Positions 38,470 to 47,608 of a DNA stretch of 64,000 nt are shown piece by piece; position 1 is the first letter of the stretch, and every line of letters starts with the position of its first letter. The DNA comes from Tannerella sp. Lineage in GTDB: Bacteria; Bacteroidota; Bacteroidia; Bacteroidales; Tannerellaceae. The position numbers were made by a program, and so were the translations under genes. Below the pieces are notes generated by a model. It did no database searches. It was not told where the DNA came from and saw only the letters and a program-made list of their open reading frames with translations. The stretch covers positions 62,001 through 126,000 of the forward strand of contig JAITVY010000079.1 of NCBI GenBank assembly GCA_031285565.1, given 5' to 3'.

Positions 38470-39252
38470 ATGAAAAGACGAAATTTTATGAAAGCAGCAG
38501 CTGCATTATCTGTTGCCCCGGTTGTTAGTCAGGCTTTACCTCTGGAAAATAAATTATCATTTTCTAAAGATAAAGAAATTTATGAATGGCGTATTTACAC
38601 GCTTGCGGGAAATGGTGATTTGCTGGATGCTTTTTTGAAAGATACATTGATTCCGGTTTATAATCGTAAAAATATAAGGGTAGGGGCATTTAAGTTATAT
38701 AAATTACAAGAGGAAGATAAAGAACAACGACATCTCTTATTGATTTATCCGGATATTACTACTTATCACCAGGTTAAAAAAACGATTTGGAGTGATCCTG
38801 ATTTCAGACAAAATGCACAAACTTTTTATGATACAACAGCTCCTGCTCCGGTATATTCTAATTTCGAATCGTATTTATGCGAAGCTTTCGATAAAATACC
38901 AGTTCTCAGAAAGCCTGAGCCGGAACGAACTTTGTTTGAACTCCGGATTTATCATAGTCCTAACGAAGAGGCCAACCAACGAAAGGTAAAGATGTTTAAT
39001 ATGGGTGAGATTGATGTTTTTGATAAAGTTGGCATCAATTCTGTTTTTTATGGCGAAATTCTGGCTGGTCCCCGTATGCCGGCATTATTATACCTTACAT
39101 GGTATAAAGATGAAGAAACGCGTAATAAAGCATGGAAAGAGTTCGGAAGTCATCCGGAATGGAAAAGAATGGCGGCTTTACCTGAATATGCATACACGGC
39201 AACTAATAACCAAAGTATATTTCTTTCTCCATTGCCTTATTCACAGTTATAG
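38470..39252 (+). CDS. NIPSNAP-family protein with Tat-type signal
   Basis: A 260-residue protein with a twin-arginine leader (MKRRNFMKAAAALSV) and two NIPSNAP (ferredoxin-like) domains at about 38-140 and 150-255. Both start with the family pattern YEWRIYTL and FELRIYHSP and contain W/F-rich ends (VKKTIWSDPDF, WKEFGSHPEWKRM). NIPSNAP domains are of unknown biochemical function. It would be exported folded to the periplasm. There is no operon partner; a short repeat follows its stop codon. Confidence 0.88.
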   Translation: MKRRNFMKAAAALSVAPVVSQALPLENKLSFSKDKEIYEWRIYTLAGNGDLLDAFLKDTLIPVYNRKNIRVGAFKLYKLQEEDKEQRHLLLIYPDITTYHQVKKTIWSDPDFRQNAQTFYDTTAPAPVYSNFESYLCEAFDKIPVLRKPEPERTLFELRIYHSPNEEANQRKVKMFNMGEIDVFDKVGINSVFYGEILAGPRMPALLYLTWYKDEETRNKAWKEFGSHPEWKRMAALPEYAYTATNNQSIFLSPLPYSQL

Positions 39253-39256
39253 GTGA

Positions 39257-39287
39257 TCCAATTGACAATTGATAGTGGACAATTAAC
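39257..39287 (+). repeat. Short ATTGACAATTGA repeat after the NIPSNAP gene
   Basis: The unit ATTGACAATTGATAGTGGAC with following AATTAA nearly matches 46246-46275, which lies at the end of the DUF2339 gene in the same orientation. Confidence 0.6.
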
Positions 39288-39418
39288 TATAGATTGTTTT
39301 TGATGATTGTATGGTTAAAGGTGCAAGTGCTTGGAAAAGGTACATAAATAAAACTACTTGTTTCCGGAATGAAAATAATGTCGTAAATTTGTCTGAGATA
39401 GAATATATAAATTGTCTT

Positions 39419-39838
39419 ATGAATAAGGTCTTTTTAGTAAATATATTTAGTTGTATATTATTACTTATGAGTTGTCAAGGTAATGATCTTACTGATAAAC
39501 TACGGGGAAAATGGCAATTAAAAACAATAGAACAAGCCGGTGATATTATCCAAGTGGATACGGTTTGGTATAATTTTCAGACAGAATCATTATTTATGTA
39601 TCAAATATATTGGGCCGATAAGGATTCTTTTATGTATAGATATGGATATCGGGTACAAACTGATGATATCATGGAGTTGGAGCTTGACGATAATAATAAG
39701 GAAGTTCCATTAACCAGATTTTTACCTTATACGGATTGGGAATCCGCTACAAGAACTTTTATTGTTGAAAATATCACAGGAAAACATCTGAAGATTCGTA
39801 GTGACAATAAAAGCTATTCATTTACTAAATTTGAATAG
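39419..39838 (+). CDS. Small lipoprotein, lipocalin-like
   Basis: The start at 39419 (MNKVFLVNIFSCILLL) gives a proper signal peptide with lipobox LLMSC (Cys19), so it is preferred to an ATG 108 nt upstream. The mature part (about 120 residues) is a single beta-rich domain beginning LRGKWQLKTIEQAGD and ending NKSYSFTKFE, as in lipocalin-like domains of Bacteroidetes lipoproteins. The ligand is unknown. It is probably monocistronic, with hairpins following at 39895. Confidence 0.75.
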   Translation: MNKVFLVNIFSCILLLMSCQGNDLTDKLRGKWQLKTIEQAGDIIQVDTVWYNFQTESLFMYQIYWADKDSFMYRYGYRVQTDDIMELELDDNNKEVPLTRFLPYTDWESATRTFIVENITGKHLKIRSDNKSYSFTKFE

Positions 39839-39894
39839 AGAGAATAAGGTTTTTATTCCGAGCATAAACAACACCATTCATATAAAAAATTAAA

Positions 39895-40000
39895 GGATGT
39901 CTCACGACATCCCCTAACCAATTTGTTAACCTTAAATCTAATACTATTATGAAAAACCACAGCACAAAGATATAAATCTTTTGTTGAAAAACAAAAGATT
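39895..40000. other. Two hairpins and a tiny ORF in the gap after the lipoprotein
   Basis: GGATGTC/GACATCC (39895-39912, 4-nt loop) is followed by TTAACCTTAAATCTAATACT and an ATG at 39950 opening a tiny frame MKNHSTKI-stop. A second perfect stem, AATCTTTTGTT/AACAAAAGATT with a GAAA loop, spans 39975-40000. These may end the two convergent transcripts; the tiny frame has no independent support. Confidence 0.4.
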
Positions 40001-40057
40001 GTTAGTTAAATAGAGTTATCTATTCTGAATTTATTCTATTGACAGAAATACGTAATA

Positions 40058-41608
40058 TTATTTTTGAGGTTTCGTTAAAAGAGATACGACTATAATTGTG
40101 AGTATAGAAAGAGGCAAGGCAAAAACAATCGGATCAATAACATACCATGGGTATACATCAATTAAAACATCTTTCGTAAATAAGGCTTTGCATATTCCAA
40201 TCGGTGCAGCTTCTGCTTTATGTAAAAAAATCATGGCAAATAAGCTGGCGAAAGCTCCGACAAACAGACTTGCTAATGCGCCTTGCCGGGTGGCCCTTTT
40301 CCAATAAAGTGCACAGAAGTATGCCGGAAGGAATGTTGCAGCACAAACACCCATAAATAATGCTGTTCCCCTAGCTATAATACTTGTGCTTAAAACATAA
40401 CAAATTGTATAGCTGATAAGGATTGCACAAAGTACACCAAAGCGTACTCCTATGGTAGAGTTTGGGTTTTTGGATCGTCCCAGTTTAGGAAAGATATCAG
40501 CTCCGAATGCTCCGCCCATTGTGTGGAATTGTGCACTTAAAGTAGACATGCTTGCTGAAAGTATACAAAGCATAAAGATGGCTCCAAACCAATCCGGCAT
40601 TGCTATATCTATAAATAATGGTATGATTTTATCCATATCCGGAGTCATTTCGGATGCTACTTTACCGTAATTTTCTACAAAATATAAATTAGATAATGGC
40701 CCTACATGGTAAATGGAACCAACAACAAAAAATATAAAAACAGTACCAATCAGAACACCACGATTCAGTTGTTTGGTGCTTTCGACTGTCATAAACCGAA
40801 CCACTAACTGAGGTTGTGCCAGACATCCTATACCGACCCCCAGGATCAGAGATGTTACCAGCATATACCATTGAGGAGAACCTGTTTTGGGCATTGCAGT
40901 CCATCCCTGATGTCCTAATGCTTTCAGATTCTCCGGAACTAAATAAGCCATATCCGTTAATTCACGATTTGCTTCGGTAAAATTTTTGCCTATAATCTTG
41001 TAAAACCAAAAGAGTAAAAAAGCCATACAGAGAAACATAATGGTTGCCTGTAAAGCATCTGTATACATCACCCCTTTAAGTCCACCGGTAATTACGTATG
41101 CCGCAACGACGAGGGTGAAGATAAGCAATGCAAAGTCAAGATTTACATGAAACATTTGTTCGATGAAAACAGCACCACCTTTCATTACTACAGCTGCATA
41201 TAAAGGCATTCCGATAAAAATTACCGTAGCGATAAATATCTGAATTGTACGCGATTTATAATGTAGACCTAAAAGTTGAGAAAATGTGCGGGCACCGTAT
41301 TGGGCTCCTAATTTACGCGTTCTGCGCCCAAAGAAAATAAAGGCAACTATTACTCCCATTAATATATTTAATACGCAGAGCCATTGGATACCCATTCCGA
41401 ATTTCGCGGAAAAACCACCAAAACCGACGATTGCCGAAGCAGAAATAAATGTGGCTCCATATGATAGAGCCATTATGATTGGATTCGTCTTCTGACCGCC
41501 CAGTAAATAATCGCTTGCGCTTTTGGTTCGTTTATAGCCTAAGTAACCTAACAGAGCGATTAAAAACATGTATATAATTACGACAATACCAAGTGTCAGT
41601 GTACTCAT
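40058..41608 (-). CDS. Sodium:solute symporter (SSS family)
   Basis: A 516-residue inner-membrane transporter with about 13 hydrophobic segments. SSS-family features are the N-terminal YLLGGQKTNPIIMALSYGATFISASAIVGFGG (seen as SDYLLGGQ and ATFISASAIVG), the GGLKGVMYTDALQ motif and CLAQPQLVVRFM. The transported acid is not evident, but the operon with a phenylacetate-CoA ligase and an ACT protein points to an aromatic or short-chain carboxylate. Its start overlaps by 4 bp a 44-residue ORF that is probably its accessory subunit. Confidence 0.93.
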   Translation of the reverse strand: MSTLTLGIVVIIYMFLIALLGYLGYKRTKSASDYLLGGQKTNPIIMALSYGATFISASAIVGFGGFSAKFGMGIQWLCVLNILMGVIVAFIFFGRRTRKLGAQYGARTFSQLLGLHYKSRTIQIFIATVIFIGMPLYAAVVMKGGAVFIEQMFHVNLDFALLIFTLVVAAYVITGGLKGVMYTDALQATIMFLCMAFLLFWFYKIIGKNFTEANRELTDMAYLVPENLKALGHQGWTAMPKTGSPQWYMLVTSLILGVGIGCLAQPQLVVRFMTVESTKQLNRGVLIGTVFIFFVVGSIYHVGPLSNLYFVENYGKVASEMTPDMDKIIPLFIDIAMPDWFGAIFMLCILSASMSTLSAQFHTMGGAFGADIFPKLGRSKNPNSTIGVRFGVLCAILISYTICYVLSTSIIARGTALFMGVCAATFLPAYFCALYWKRATRQGALASLFVGAFASLFAMIFLHKAEAAPIGICKALFTKDVLIDVYPWYVIDPIVFALPLSILTIIVVSLLTKPQK

Positions 41609-41739
41609 TGATCTAAATTTTGAGGATTTTCATTATCGTCTTTGTTCCAGCGTGAGATGCCAAACCATATAGCAAAAACAAGGCAACCGAAACCTAAAAT
41701 ATATGCTGAGAGAATACCTAAATCATTAATTCCAAACAT
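41605..41739 (-). CDS. Symporter small accessory protein, 44 residues
   Basis: A short frame (MFGINDLGILSAYILGFGC, then VFAIWFGISRWNKDDNENPQ and NLDQ) with one membrane segment and a charged tail. Its TGA overlaps the ATG of the symporter gene (ATGA), and it begins 15 nt after the ACT gene stop. Tiny one-helix proteins directly before SSS symporters are a known recurring arrangement in bacteria and are annotated as symporter small accessory proteins. The overlap indicates translational coupling and a fixed ratio with the transporter. Confidence 0.85.
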   Translation of the reverse strand: MFGINDLGILSAYILGFGCLVFAIWFGISRWNKDDNENPQNLDQ

Positions 41740-41754
41740 GTGTCTTTATATAGT

Positions 41755-42180
41755 TTACAGGTTTGATAAATCATTTTCGCAAATATAATCCATATTCTGT
41801 AGACGAATTACTTCACGTGCATTCTCACGGTTGTTTGTCCGTAGGATTAAGATAGACTTCTCCTTGATTGAGAAACAGTACATATATTCGATATTTAATC
41901 CGGCTTGTGTAAACTGGTTTAAAATATGTGCGAAGCTTCCGGCACGCGATTCCGTAACAATAGCCAGTACATCTGTTAGATTTGCACTCACATTCTTAGC
42001 TTTTAAAATTGCATATGCTTTTTCCGGATCACTTACAATCATACGCATAATCCCAAATTCAGTAGTATCGGCCACTGTAGCGGCAATAATCCGGATATTT
42101 TCTTCGGCAAGTAACGATAGAACTTCGTTTAGCTTCCCTTGTTTATTTTCTAAAAAAATGGATATTTGATGTACTGTCAT
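41755..42180 (-). CDS. Tandem ACT-domain regulatory protein
   Basis: A 141-residue cytoplasmic protein with two ACT domains (about 4-66 and 70-139), starting VHQISIFLENKQGKLNEVLSLLAEENI and GSFAHILNQFTQAGLNIEYM. Stand-alone ACT pairs of this kind lie next to phenylacetate-CoA ligase genes in many anaerobes and presumably sense an amino acid or aromatic acid. It lies 32 bp after paaK and 15 bp before the symporter accessory gene, so all four form one operon. Confidence 0.9.
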   Translation of the reverse strand: MTVHQISIFLENKQGKLNEVLSLLAEENIRIIAATVADTTEFGIMRMIVSDPEKAYAILKAKNVSANLTDVLAIVTESRAGSFAHILNQFTQAGLNIEYMYCFSIKEKSILILRTNNRENAREVIRLQNMDYICENDLSNL

Positions 42181-42212
42181 AATTGTATATATTCAAAAAA
42201 TTATTTGATGTT

Positions 42213-43514
42213 TCAGAATTCACGTAAATCTTTTACACGCACGGCTTTTCCTTCCGATACGGGTAGGGAGCCTTTGGCCAAGAGCTTAAGTCGTGGTGTA
42301 ATCAGTAACTCGTCTTTTAGCTGGCGTGTAATATCTTTGGTTAATCGTTGTAATACCGAGTAATCATCTGTAAACAGATCACTTAATTCTACCTCAATAA
42401 GCATCTCATCACTGTTGCGGATGGTTTCCAGAGTGATTAAATAATTGCCACCCAATTCACTGAATTGCATCAATATTTTCTCGATCTGGATAGGGAAGAT
42501 ATTTACTCCCTTCAGGATGATCATATCGTCACTACGGCCTTTAAAACGATCAATCCGGCGATGTGTTCGACCGCAGGGACAATTACCCGGAATAAAACGT
42601 GTAAGATCGCGTGTACGGTAGCGGATAAGAGGCATTGCTTCACGTTGGAGAGTGGTCAGTACTAATTCTCCCATTTCTCCGTCAGGGACAGGTTGGAGCG
42701 TATTCGGATCAACAATTTCTGCAATCACATAATCTTCCCATATATGCAATCCGTTTTGCTCTTTACATTCGAAAGCAACTCCGGGACCATTCATTTCAGA
42801 CATTCCGAAGCAATTATATGCTTTTACACCTAATAGCTTTTCAATGCGCGCCCGTTGTTCTTCCGAATGGGGTTCAGCACCGATGCAGATAGTATGCAGT
42901 TTCGTATCCTTTTGCGGGTCAAGACCCATCTCATGAAAGACTTCCGCTAATCGTGTAGCATAACTCGGAATAATATGAAGGCAGGTTGTACCAAAATCGG
43001 TAATGAATTTGATTTGTCTTTTGGAATTACCTGCTGCTGCCGGAACAGTTAATGCTCCTAACCGTTCTGCTCCATACTGGAAACCTAATCCACCTGTAAA
43101 CATACCATATCCGGATGTGTTTTGGAAAACATCCGTGTCACGAAGCCCCACCATGAACATACAGCGTGCCACCTGATTAGCCCAGTTATCTAAATCCTGC
43201 TGTGAGTGTAACACTACAGTCGGATTTCCGGTGGTGCCACTTGATGAGTGCATTCTTACGCATTTTTGAAGCGGTATTGCCGCCATATCATACGGATAGC
43301 TGGCTCTTAAATCTTCTTTTGTTGTAAATGGAAAATTCTGTAAATCTTGTATTGATTGGATGCTTTCAGGTGAAAGTTTGTGTTTATCAAAAACTTTTTT
43401 ATAAAAAACAGAGTTTGACGCTTGCTCTATTGTTTTTCGAAGTCGTTCTACTTGTAGTTTTTCTAACTCATTACGTGAAATCGTTTCCAGTTTTTCCTGC
43501 CAATATAAAGTCAT
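42213..43514 (-). CDS. paaK: Phenylacetate-CoA ligase
   Basis: The enzyme activates phenylacetate or a related aryl acid with ATP and CoA. The start at 43514 (MTLYWQEKLETISRNELEK) fits the family better than an ATG 30 nt upstream. In the 433 residues one finds the phosphate loop MHSSSGTTGNPTVV, the adenylate motif CFGMSEMNGPGVAFEC, YRTRDLTRFIPG and RIDRFKGRSDDMIILKGVNIFP. In gut Bacteroidales such ligases work with indolepyruvate-type oxidoreductases in aromatic amino acid turnover; those genes are not seen here. First gene of a four-gene minus-strand operon with an ACT regulator and a sodium symporter. Confidence 0.9.
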   Translation of the reverse strand: MTLYWQEKLETISRNELEKLQVERLRKTIEQASNSVFYKKVFDKHKLSPESIQSIQDLQNFPFTTKEDLRASYPYDMAAIPLQKCVRMHSSSGTTGNPTVVLHSQQDLDNWANQVARCMFMVGLRDTDVFQNTSGYGMFTGGLGFQYGAERLGALTVPAAAGNSKRQIKFITDFGTTCLHIIPSYATRLAEVFHEMGLDPQKDTKLHTICIGAEPHSEEQRARIEKLLGVKAYNCFGMSEMNGPGVAFECKEQNGLHIWEDYVIAEIVDPNTLQPVPDGEMGELVLTTLQREAMPLIRYRTRDLTRFIPGNCPCGRTHRRIDRFKGRSDDMIILKGVNIFPIQIEKILMQFSELGGNYLITLETIRNSDEMLIEVELSDLFTDDYSVLQRLTKDITRQLKDELLITPRLKLLAKGSLPVSEGKAVRVKDLREF

Positions 43515-43771
43515 AGTATAGTCATGGATATTTTTATAATGCAAAGATATAATTTTTTTTGTCCGAAAATATATATATGATACATTTCTGCTTTATTTAC
43601 TTAGCATTTTAAATTTATTTCGTTGTGTATGAAAGAAATTTGTATAATTAAGACTTCCATACACTATCGTTGGTTATTTATGGAAATTCCTGTTTTTTAG
43701 CATCTATTCAAATAGAAGTAGAAATTTATACCTACTTTTATGCCAAATTTATAATTAAAACAGACAATACT

Positions 43772-46255
43772 ATGGGGGATTTTGAAACAATCATATTCAT
43801 ATTAATATTCTTTATTGTTGCAATATTGCTGGTTCCTATTATAATTCTAATCAAAGTTAATTCGTTAGGACAACAGTTTCGTGAGTTAACTCAAAAAGTA
43901 AATATCCTGTTACAATCAGAAAGGGAACATATTGCTGACCCTAAAATAGAGGTTCGTGAAGAAGTTGTAAAAGAGCGGTTTGCTGTTCCTGAACTACCAC
44001 CTGTACCGGATAAAAAGTTAAGAAAAGAAGAATATCAGGAAAAAACAGATGTTTTATACCGGGAAGAGGTTGTGCACGATTTAGATACTGAAATCCCCCC
44101 TCTTGATACAGATAGCGAGCAGATTCCGGATATCCCTGTTTTTTCTATGCCCCCGGTTCCTGTGTCGTTACATGTTTCACCTGTTATTCCGGAGCCGGAA
44201 ACTACTTCTGTATTTGAGTCTCAACGAAGAGCGACTCCTCCTCCGGTTCCGGATAAAAATAACCATAAAAGTCTTGTCGAACGAATTTTAGGGGATAACT
44301 GGTTAAGTAAAATAGGGATTGTCACTTTAGTATTAGGGATTGCATTCTTTGTTAAATATGCAATTGATCAGGATTGGATCAACGAAGTAGGACGTGTGGG
44401 AATCGGATTGCTGACCGGAGCATTGATCATTGGAATCGCCCATAAACTGAAAGCCAAATATCATGTGTTCTCATCGATTTTAGTAGGAGGGGGGATTTCG
44501 GTCTTTTATATTACAATCACATTGGCTTTCCGTGAATATGAATTATTCGGACAAACCACTGCTTTTATTTTATTGATTATCACCACGATTTTTTCAGTAC
44601 TGCTTTCATTATTATATGACCGGAAAGAATTAGCTGTATTTTCATTATTAGGTGGGTTTGCTTCGCCCTTGATGGCGAGTACGGGAACGGGTAATTATAT
44701 TGTTCTGTTTTCATATATATTTATATTAAACGCAGGTATGCTGATTGTTTCTTTTGTTAAACAATGGCGGGTCATTGGGATGATCAGTTACATCCTTACT
44801 CTTTTCTTTTTCTGGACATGGACATTGATATCATATGATGATCAATATGTAAATGGCACAATATTTACATCGTTATTTTTTATTCAATTCTATTTATTGG
44901 CTGTTAGTGATCATTTTAAATCCGGGAAGAGAATATCTGCTTACCAGGTGTTTTTGATTTTGTCGAATAATTTGTCTGCTTATCTGGCTTATTTATATAT
45001 TTTCAATGAACATTGGAATAATTTCAGGGGACTCATTACTATTTTACTTGCAGTAGCGAATGCCTTAGTCTTGATATCTTTGTTCCGTAACAGTCGTATT
45101 GACCGGAATCTGGTTTACCTGCTAATCGCAATTGTTATGAGTTTTGTAAGTCTGGCAATCCCAATTCAATTAAAAGGCTATGCAATAACTCTTTTCTGGG
45201 CGGCAGAATCTGTCCTATTACTCTGGTTATGGCAGAAATCACGGATAAGGGTATTTTATGTCGGCTTTTTATTGATTGCATTTTTGACATTGGTTTCTTA
45301 TGTAATGGATATCCACAATAACTACTCAGCTTATAAATTATTTACCCTGGCATCTAACCGTGAGTTCATAACTGGCCTTGCTGTTATTGCAAGTTTTGTA
45401 ATCAATTTATTACTATTGAAAAAGGACAAGGAATATGTTGCCGGAAACCTTCAGGTTATCAGATTTTTTAAATTATTAATCATTATTTTATCATATATTG
45501 TTCCGTTTCTGGAAATGAATTATCAGCTGAAACTACATACGGATCTTAATATTTATCATATTTCAAGTTTCAGGAAAGTTGCTTTAGTTGCGTTTACAAC
45601 ATTTTATATCGCTATTCTGGGCTTTATTTATCAGAAAAAGATCTCATTAAAGAAATATATTTTTGGTTTACTATATTTTGCTGTTTTCCTTTATGCAGCA
45701 GGCTATTCATTTGTAATAGCTGATTTCCGATTTGATATATTTAAAGCGTATGAATATACGTATCCGATGAGTTATTTTTCTGTTCATTTACTGTCATTGC
45801 CGGCAATAGGCTTTATTATTTATCTTTTGGTCAGGAATATTAAATCATTAGGAATCAGTACACTGCTTAGTTGGATACTGACCGTTTTAGTTGTAATAAT
45901 TTCGAGTATCGAACTGGATAATTTAGTTGTTTGGTTATTGGGTAACCGCAAAAATTATTATGAGTTATTATATGATGTACATACATTTGGGTATCCTATC
46001 TTATGGGGAGTTATAGCCATGATTTTAATGATATGGGGCTTAAACCATAAAGAAGCTATATTGCGAAAAATATCCCTGGTCTTTTTTGTTGTAATTATTG
46101 TGAAATTCTATGCTTATGATGTATGGCACATGTCGCAGGCTGGTCGCATCGTTTCATTTGTTTTACTGGGAGTTATATTGTTGCTTGTCTCGTTTTTACA
46201 GCAAAAGATACGTACATTGGTAAAAGGAGAAGAGGAGAAAATAATTGACAATTGA
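43772..46255 (+). CDS. DUF2339 multi-pass membrane protein
   Basis: The start at 43772 (MGDFETIIFILIFF) gives a normal membrane start; an ATG 102 nt upstream lacks support. The 827-residue protein has one N-terminal membrane segment, a coiled and proline-rich cytoplasmic linker (about 30-165), then about 20 or more hydrophobic segments. The DUF2339 signature NWLSKIGIVTLVLGIAFFVKY is present as LVERILGDNWLSKIGI and GIAFFVKYAIDQDW. Function unknown. It is followed by a DUF3999 gene, the usual neighbour, so they probably form one membrane complex. Its last codons (IIDN-stop) lie inside a short intergenic repeat. Confidence 0.88.
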   Translation: MGDFETIIFILIFFIVAILLVPIIILIKVNSLGQQFRELTQKVNILLQSEREHIADPKIEVREEVVKERFAVPELPPVPDKKLRKEEYQEKTDVLYREEVVHDLDTEIPPLDTDSEQIPDIPVFSMPPVPVSLHVSPVIPEPETTSVFESQRRATPPPVPDKNNHKSLVERILGDNWLSKIGIVTLVLGIAFFVKYAIDQDWINEVGRVGIGLLTGALIIGIAHKLKAKYHVFSSILVGGGISVFYITITLAFREYELFGQTTAFILLIITTIFSVLLSLLYDRKELAVFSLLGGFASPLMASTGTGNYIVLFSYIFILNAGMLIVSFVKQWRVIGMISYILTLFFFWTWTLISYDDQYVNGTIFTSLFFIQFYLLAVSDHFKSGKRISAYQVFLILSNNLSAYLAYLYIFNEHWNNFRGLITILLAVANALVLISLFRNSRIDRNLVYLLIAIVMSFVSLAIPIQLKGYAITLFWAAESVLLLWLWQKSRIRVFYVGFLLIAFLTLVSYVMDIHNNYSAYKLFTLASNREFITGLAVIASFVINLLLLKKDKEYVAGNLQVIRFFKLLIIILSYIVPFLEMNYQLKLHTDLNIYHISSFRKVALVAFTTFYIAILGFIYQKKISLKKYIFGLLYFAVFLYAAGYSFVIADFRFDIFKAYEYTYPMSYFSVHLLSLPAIGFIIYLLVRNIKSLGISTLLSWILTVLVVIISSIELDNLVVWLLGNRKNYYELLYDVHTFGYPILWGVIAMILMIWGLNHKEAILRKISLVFFVVIIVKFYAYDVWHMSQAGRIVSFVLLGVILLLVSFLQQKIRTLVKGEEEKIIDN

Positions 46256-46275
46256 CAGTGGACAATTGGCAATTA
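46246..46275 (+). repeat. Short ATTGACAATTGA repeat at the end of the DUF2339 gene
   Basis: The unit TTGACAATTGACAGTGGAC with following AATTGG matches 39257-39287. The gene's final codons and stop are part of it. Confidence 0.6.
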
Positions 46276-46330
46276 ATGCCTTGGAGAAATGGGCTAATTG
46301 GTATAAAGAATATTATATTTCAATGCAAAT

Positions 46331-47533
46331 ATGAAAAAGTATGTATTAATTATTATATGTTCACTTCTTGTAAATGAGGGATCCGCTCAGAAAGTCTGGG
46401 AAGCGGATCTGCCCGTTGTTGAAAAAAGTGATTATTATAATATTGAGCTTAGCCAGGAAATGATAGGGGCCGGGCTGAAATATCTGAAGATATTTGATGG
46501 AACGGAGAATGAGGTTCCTTACTTTATTCGTCCAGCAGACCCGATTCAGGAAATTAATAATTTTGAGGCTTTTGAACTAAAAAGTAACTCAACAAAAGAT
46601 AGTCTGAATATAATTGTCATTGATAATCAGAAGACAGAGAATTTAAATCGTTTTTGTGTGGTTTTGCAAAAAGCAGATGCTCAAAAATATGCCTTTATAA
46701 GAGGCTGTAATGATTTGAAGCAGTGGTACATTGTAAAGCAACAAACGGAAGTTTCGCGATTAGGACAATATTCTTCAGAAAATGCGGAAATGTTAATTCT
46801 GGATTTTCCACAAGGCGATTATCGTTATTATGAAATAACTTTATGGAGCGATCAAAGTAGTCCTTTGGAAGTCCATAAAGTCGGAAAAATTAAGAACTCC
46901 AGTATATATGGCAATTTTGTGAAGATAAATACCGGTAAGTTTTTGCAGGAAAATGATAATATGGAAAAAGCAACCTATTTGCATTATCCGGAGATATATT
47001 ATACGTATTGTGTAAATAAAGTTGAATTTTTTATTAAAAATAAACCGGACTATTATCGTCAGGCTGTATTATATGATTCGATTTCTTATAACAGAGAGCA
47101 TTTAATATTGTCGTCCAGGAAAGAGAACCTATTCTATATGGATGATTTCTTTTTTACACCTCAGACGATAATAACTATAGAGAATCAGCAAAACCCTCCG
47201 TTGGTGGTTGATTCAATTAATATGTATGGCTTATGTCGTTATGCATGTATCTATCTCGAAGAGGGAAAGAAGTATCATCTATACTTAAATACAGCAGAAG
47301 AAGTTTCAAATACATATGATATTGAATATTTTCGGGATGAGATACCGATCGATTTGCCAACTCTTCAATTGATAAATCGGCAGTATTCTATTCCAATTAA
47401 AAAGTCTGATATACCAAGAGAGCTATCTTTAATTGAAAAGCCGGTGTTTTTATGGAGTGTAATCCTTATTGTGGGTATATTCTTACTATATTTATGTATC
47501 AGGATGATAAATGAAATGAAAAAGCGTCCGTAA
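46331..47533 (+). CDS. DUF3999-like periplasmic protein with C-terminal membrane anchor
   Basis: A 400-residue protein with a signal peptide (about 1-19, ending GSAQ), a long beta-rich periplasmic part (jelly-roll-like blocks such as YYEITLWSDQSSPLEV and VVDSINMYGLCRYACIYL) and one membrane helix near the C-terminus (about 372-390). Family and position behind DUF2339 fit DUF3999. The pair is of unknown role, perhaps in envelope glycan or cell-wall handling. A strong terminator follows. Confidence 0.75.
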   Translation: MKKYVLIIICSLLVNEGSAQKVWEADLPVVEKSDYYNIELSQEMIGAGLKYLKIFDGTENEVPYFIRPADPIQEINNFEAFELKSNSTKDSLNIIVIDNQKTENLNRFCVVLQKADAQKYAFIRGCNDLKQWYIVKQQTEVSRLGQYSSENAEMLILDFPQGDYRYYEITLWSDQSSPLEVHKVGKIKNSSIYGNFVKINTGKFLQENDNMEKATYLHYPEIYYTYCVNKVEFFIKNKPDYYRQAVLYDSISYNREHLILSSRKENLFYMDDFFFTPQTIITIENQQNPPLVVDSINMYGLCRYACIYLEEGKKYHLYLNTAEEVSNTYDIEYFRDEIPIDLPTLQLINRQYSIPIKKSDIPRELSLIEKPVFLWSVILIVGIFLLYLCIRMINEMKKRP

Positions 47534-47544
47534 ATACAATACAA

Positions 47545-47588
47545 AACAAAAAAAACAGATCAAAGAATAGCTTTGATCTGTTTTTTTT
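47545..47588. terminator. Bidirectional intrinsic terminator
   Basis: A 12-bp stem AACAGATCAAAG / CTTTGATCTGTT with a 5-nt loop, preceded by an A-run and followed by eight T. It serves the DUF3999 gene (plus) and the BIG2 protein gene (minus). Confidence 0.9.
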
Positions 47589-47608
47589 ATTATACTGAAA
47601 GATGTTTC

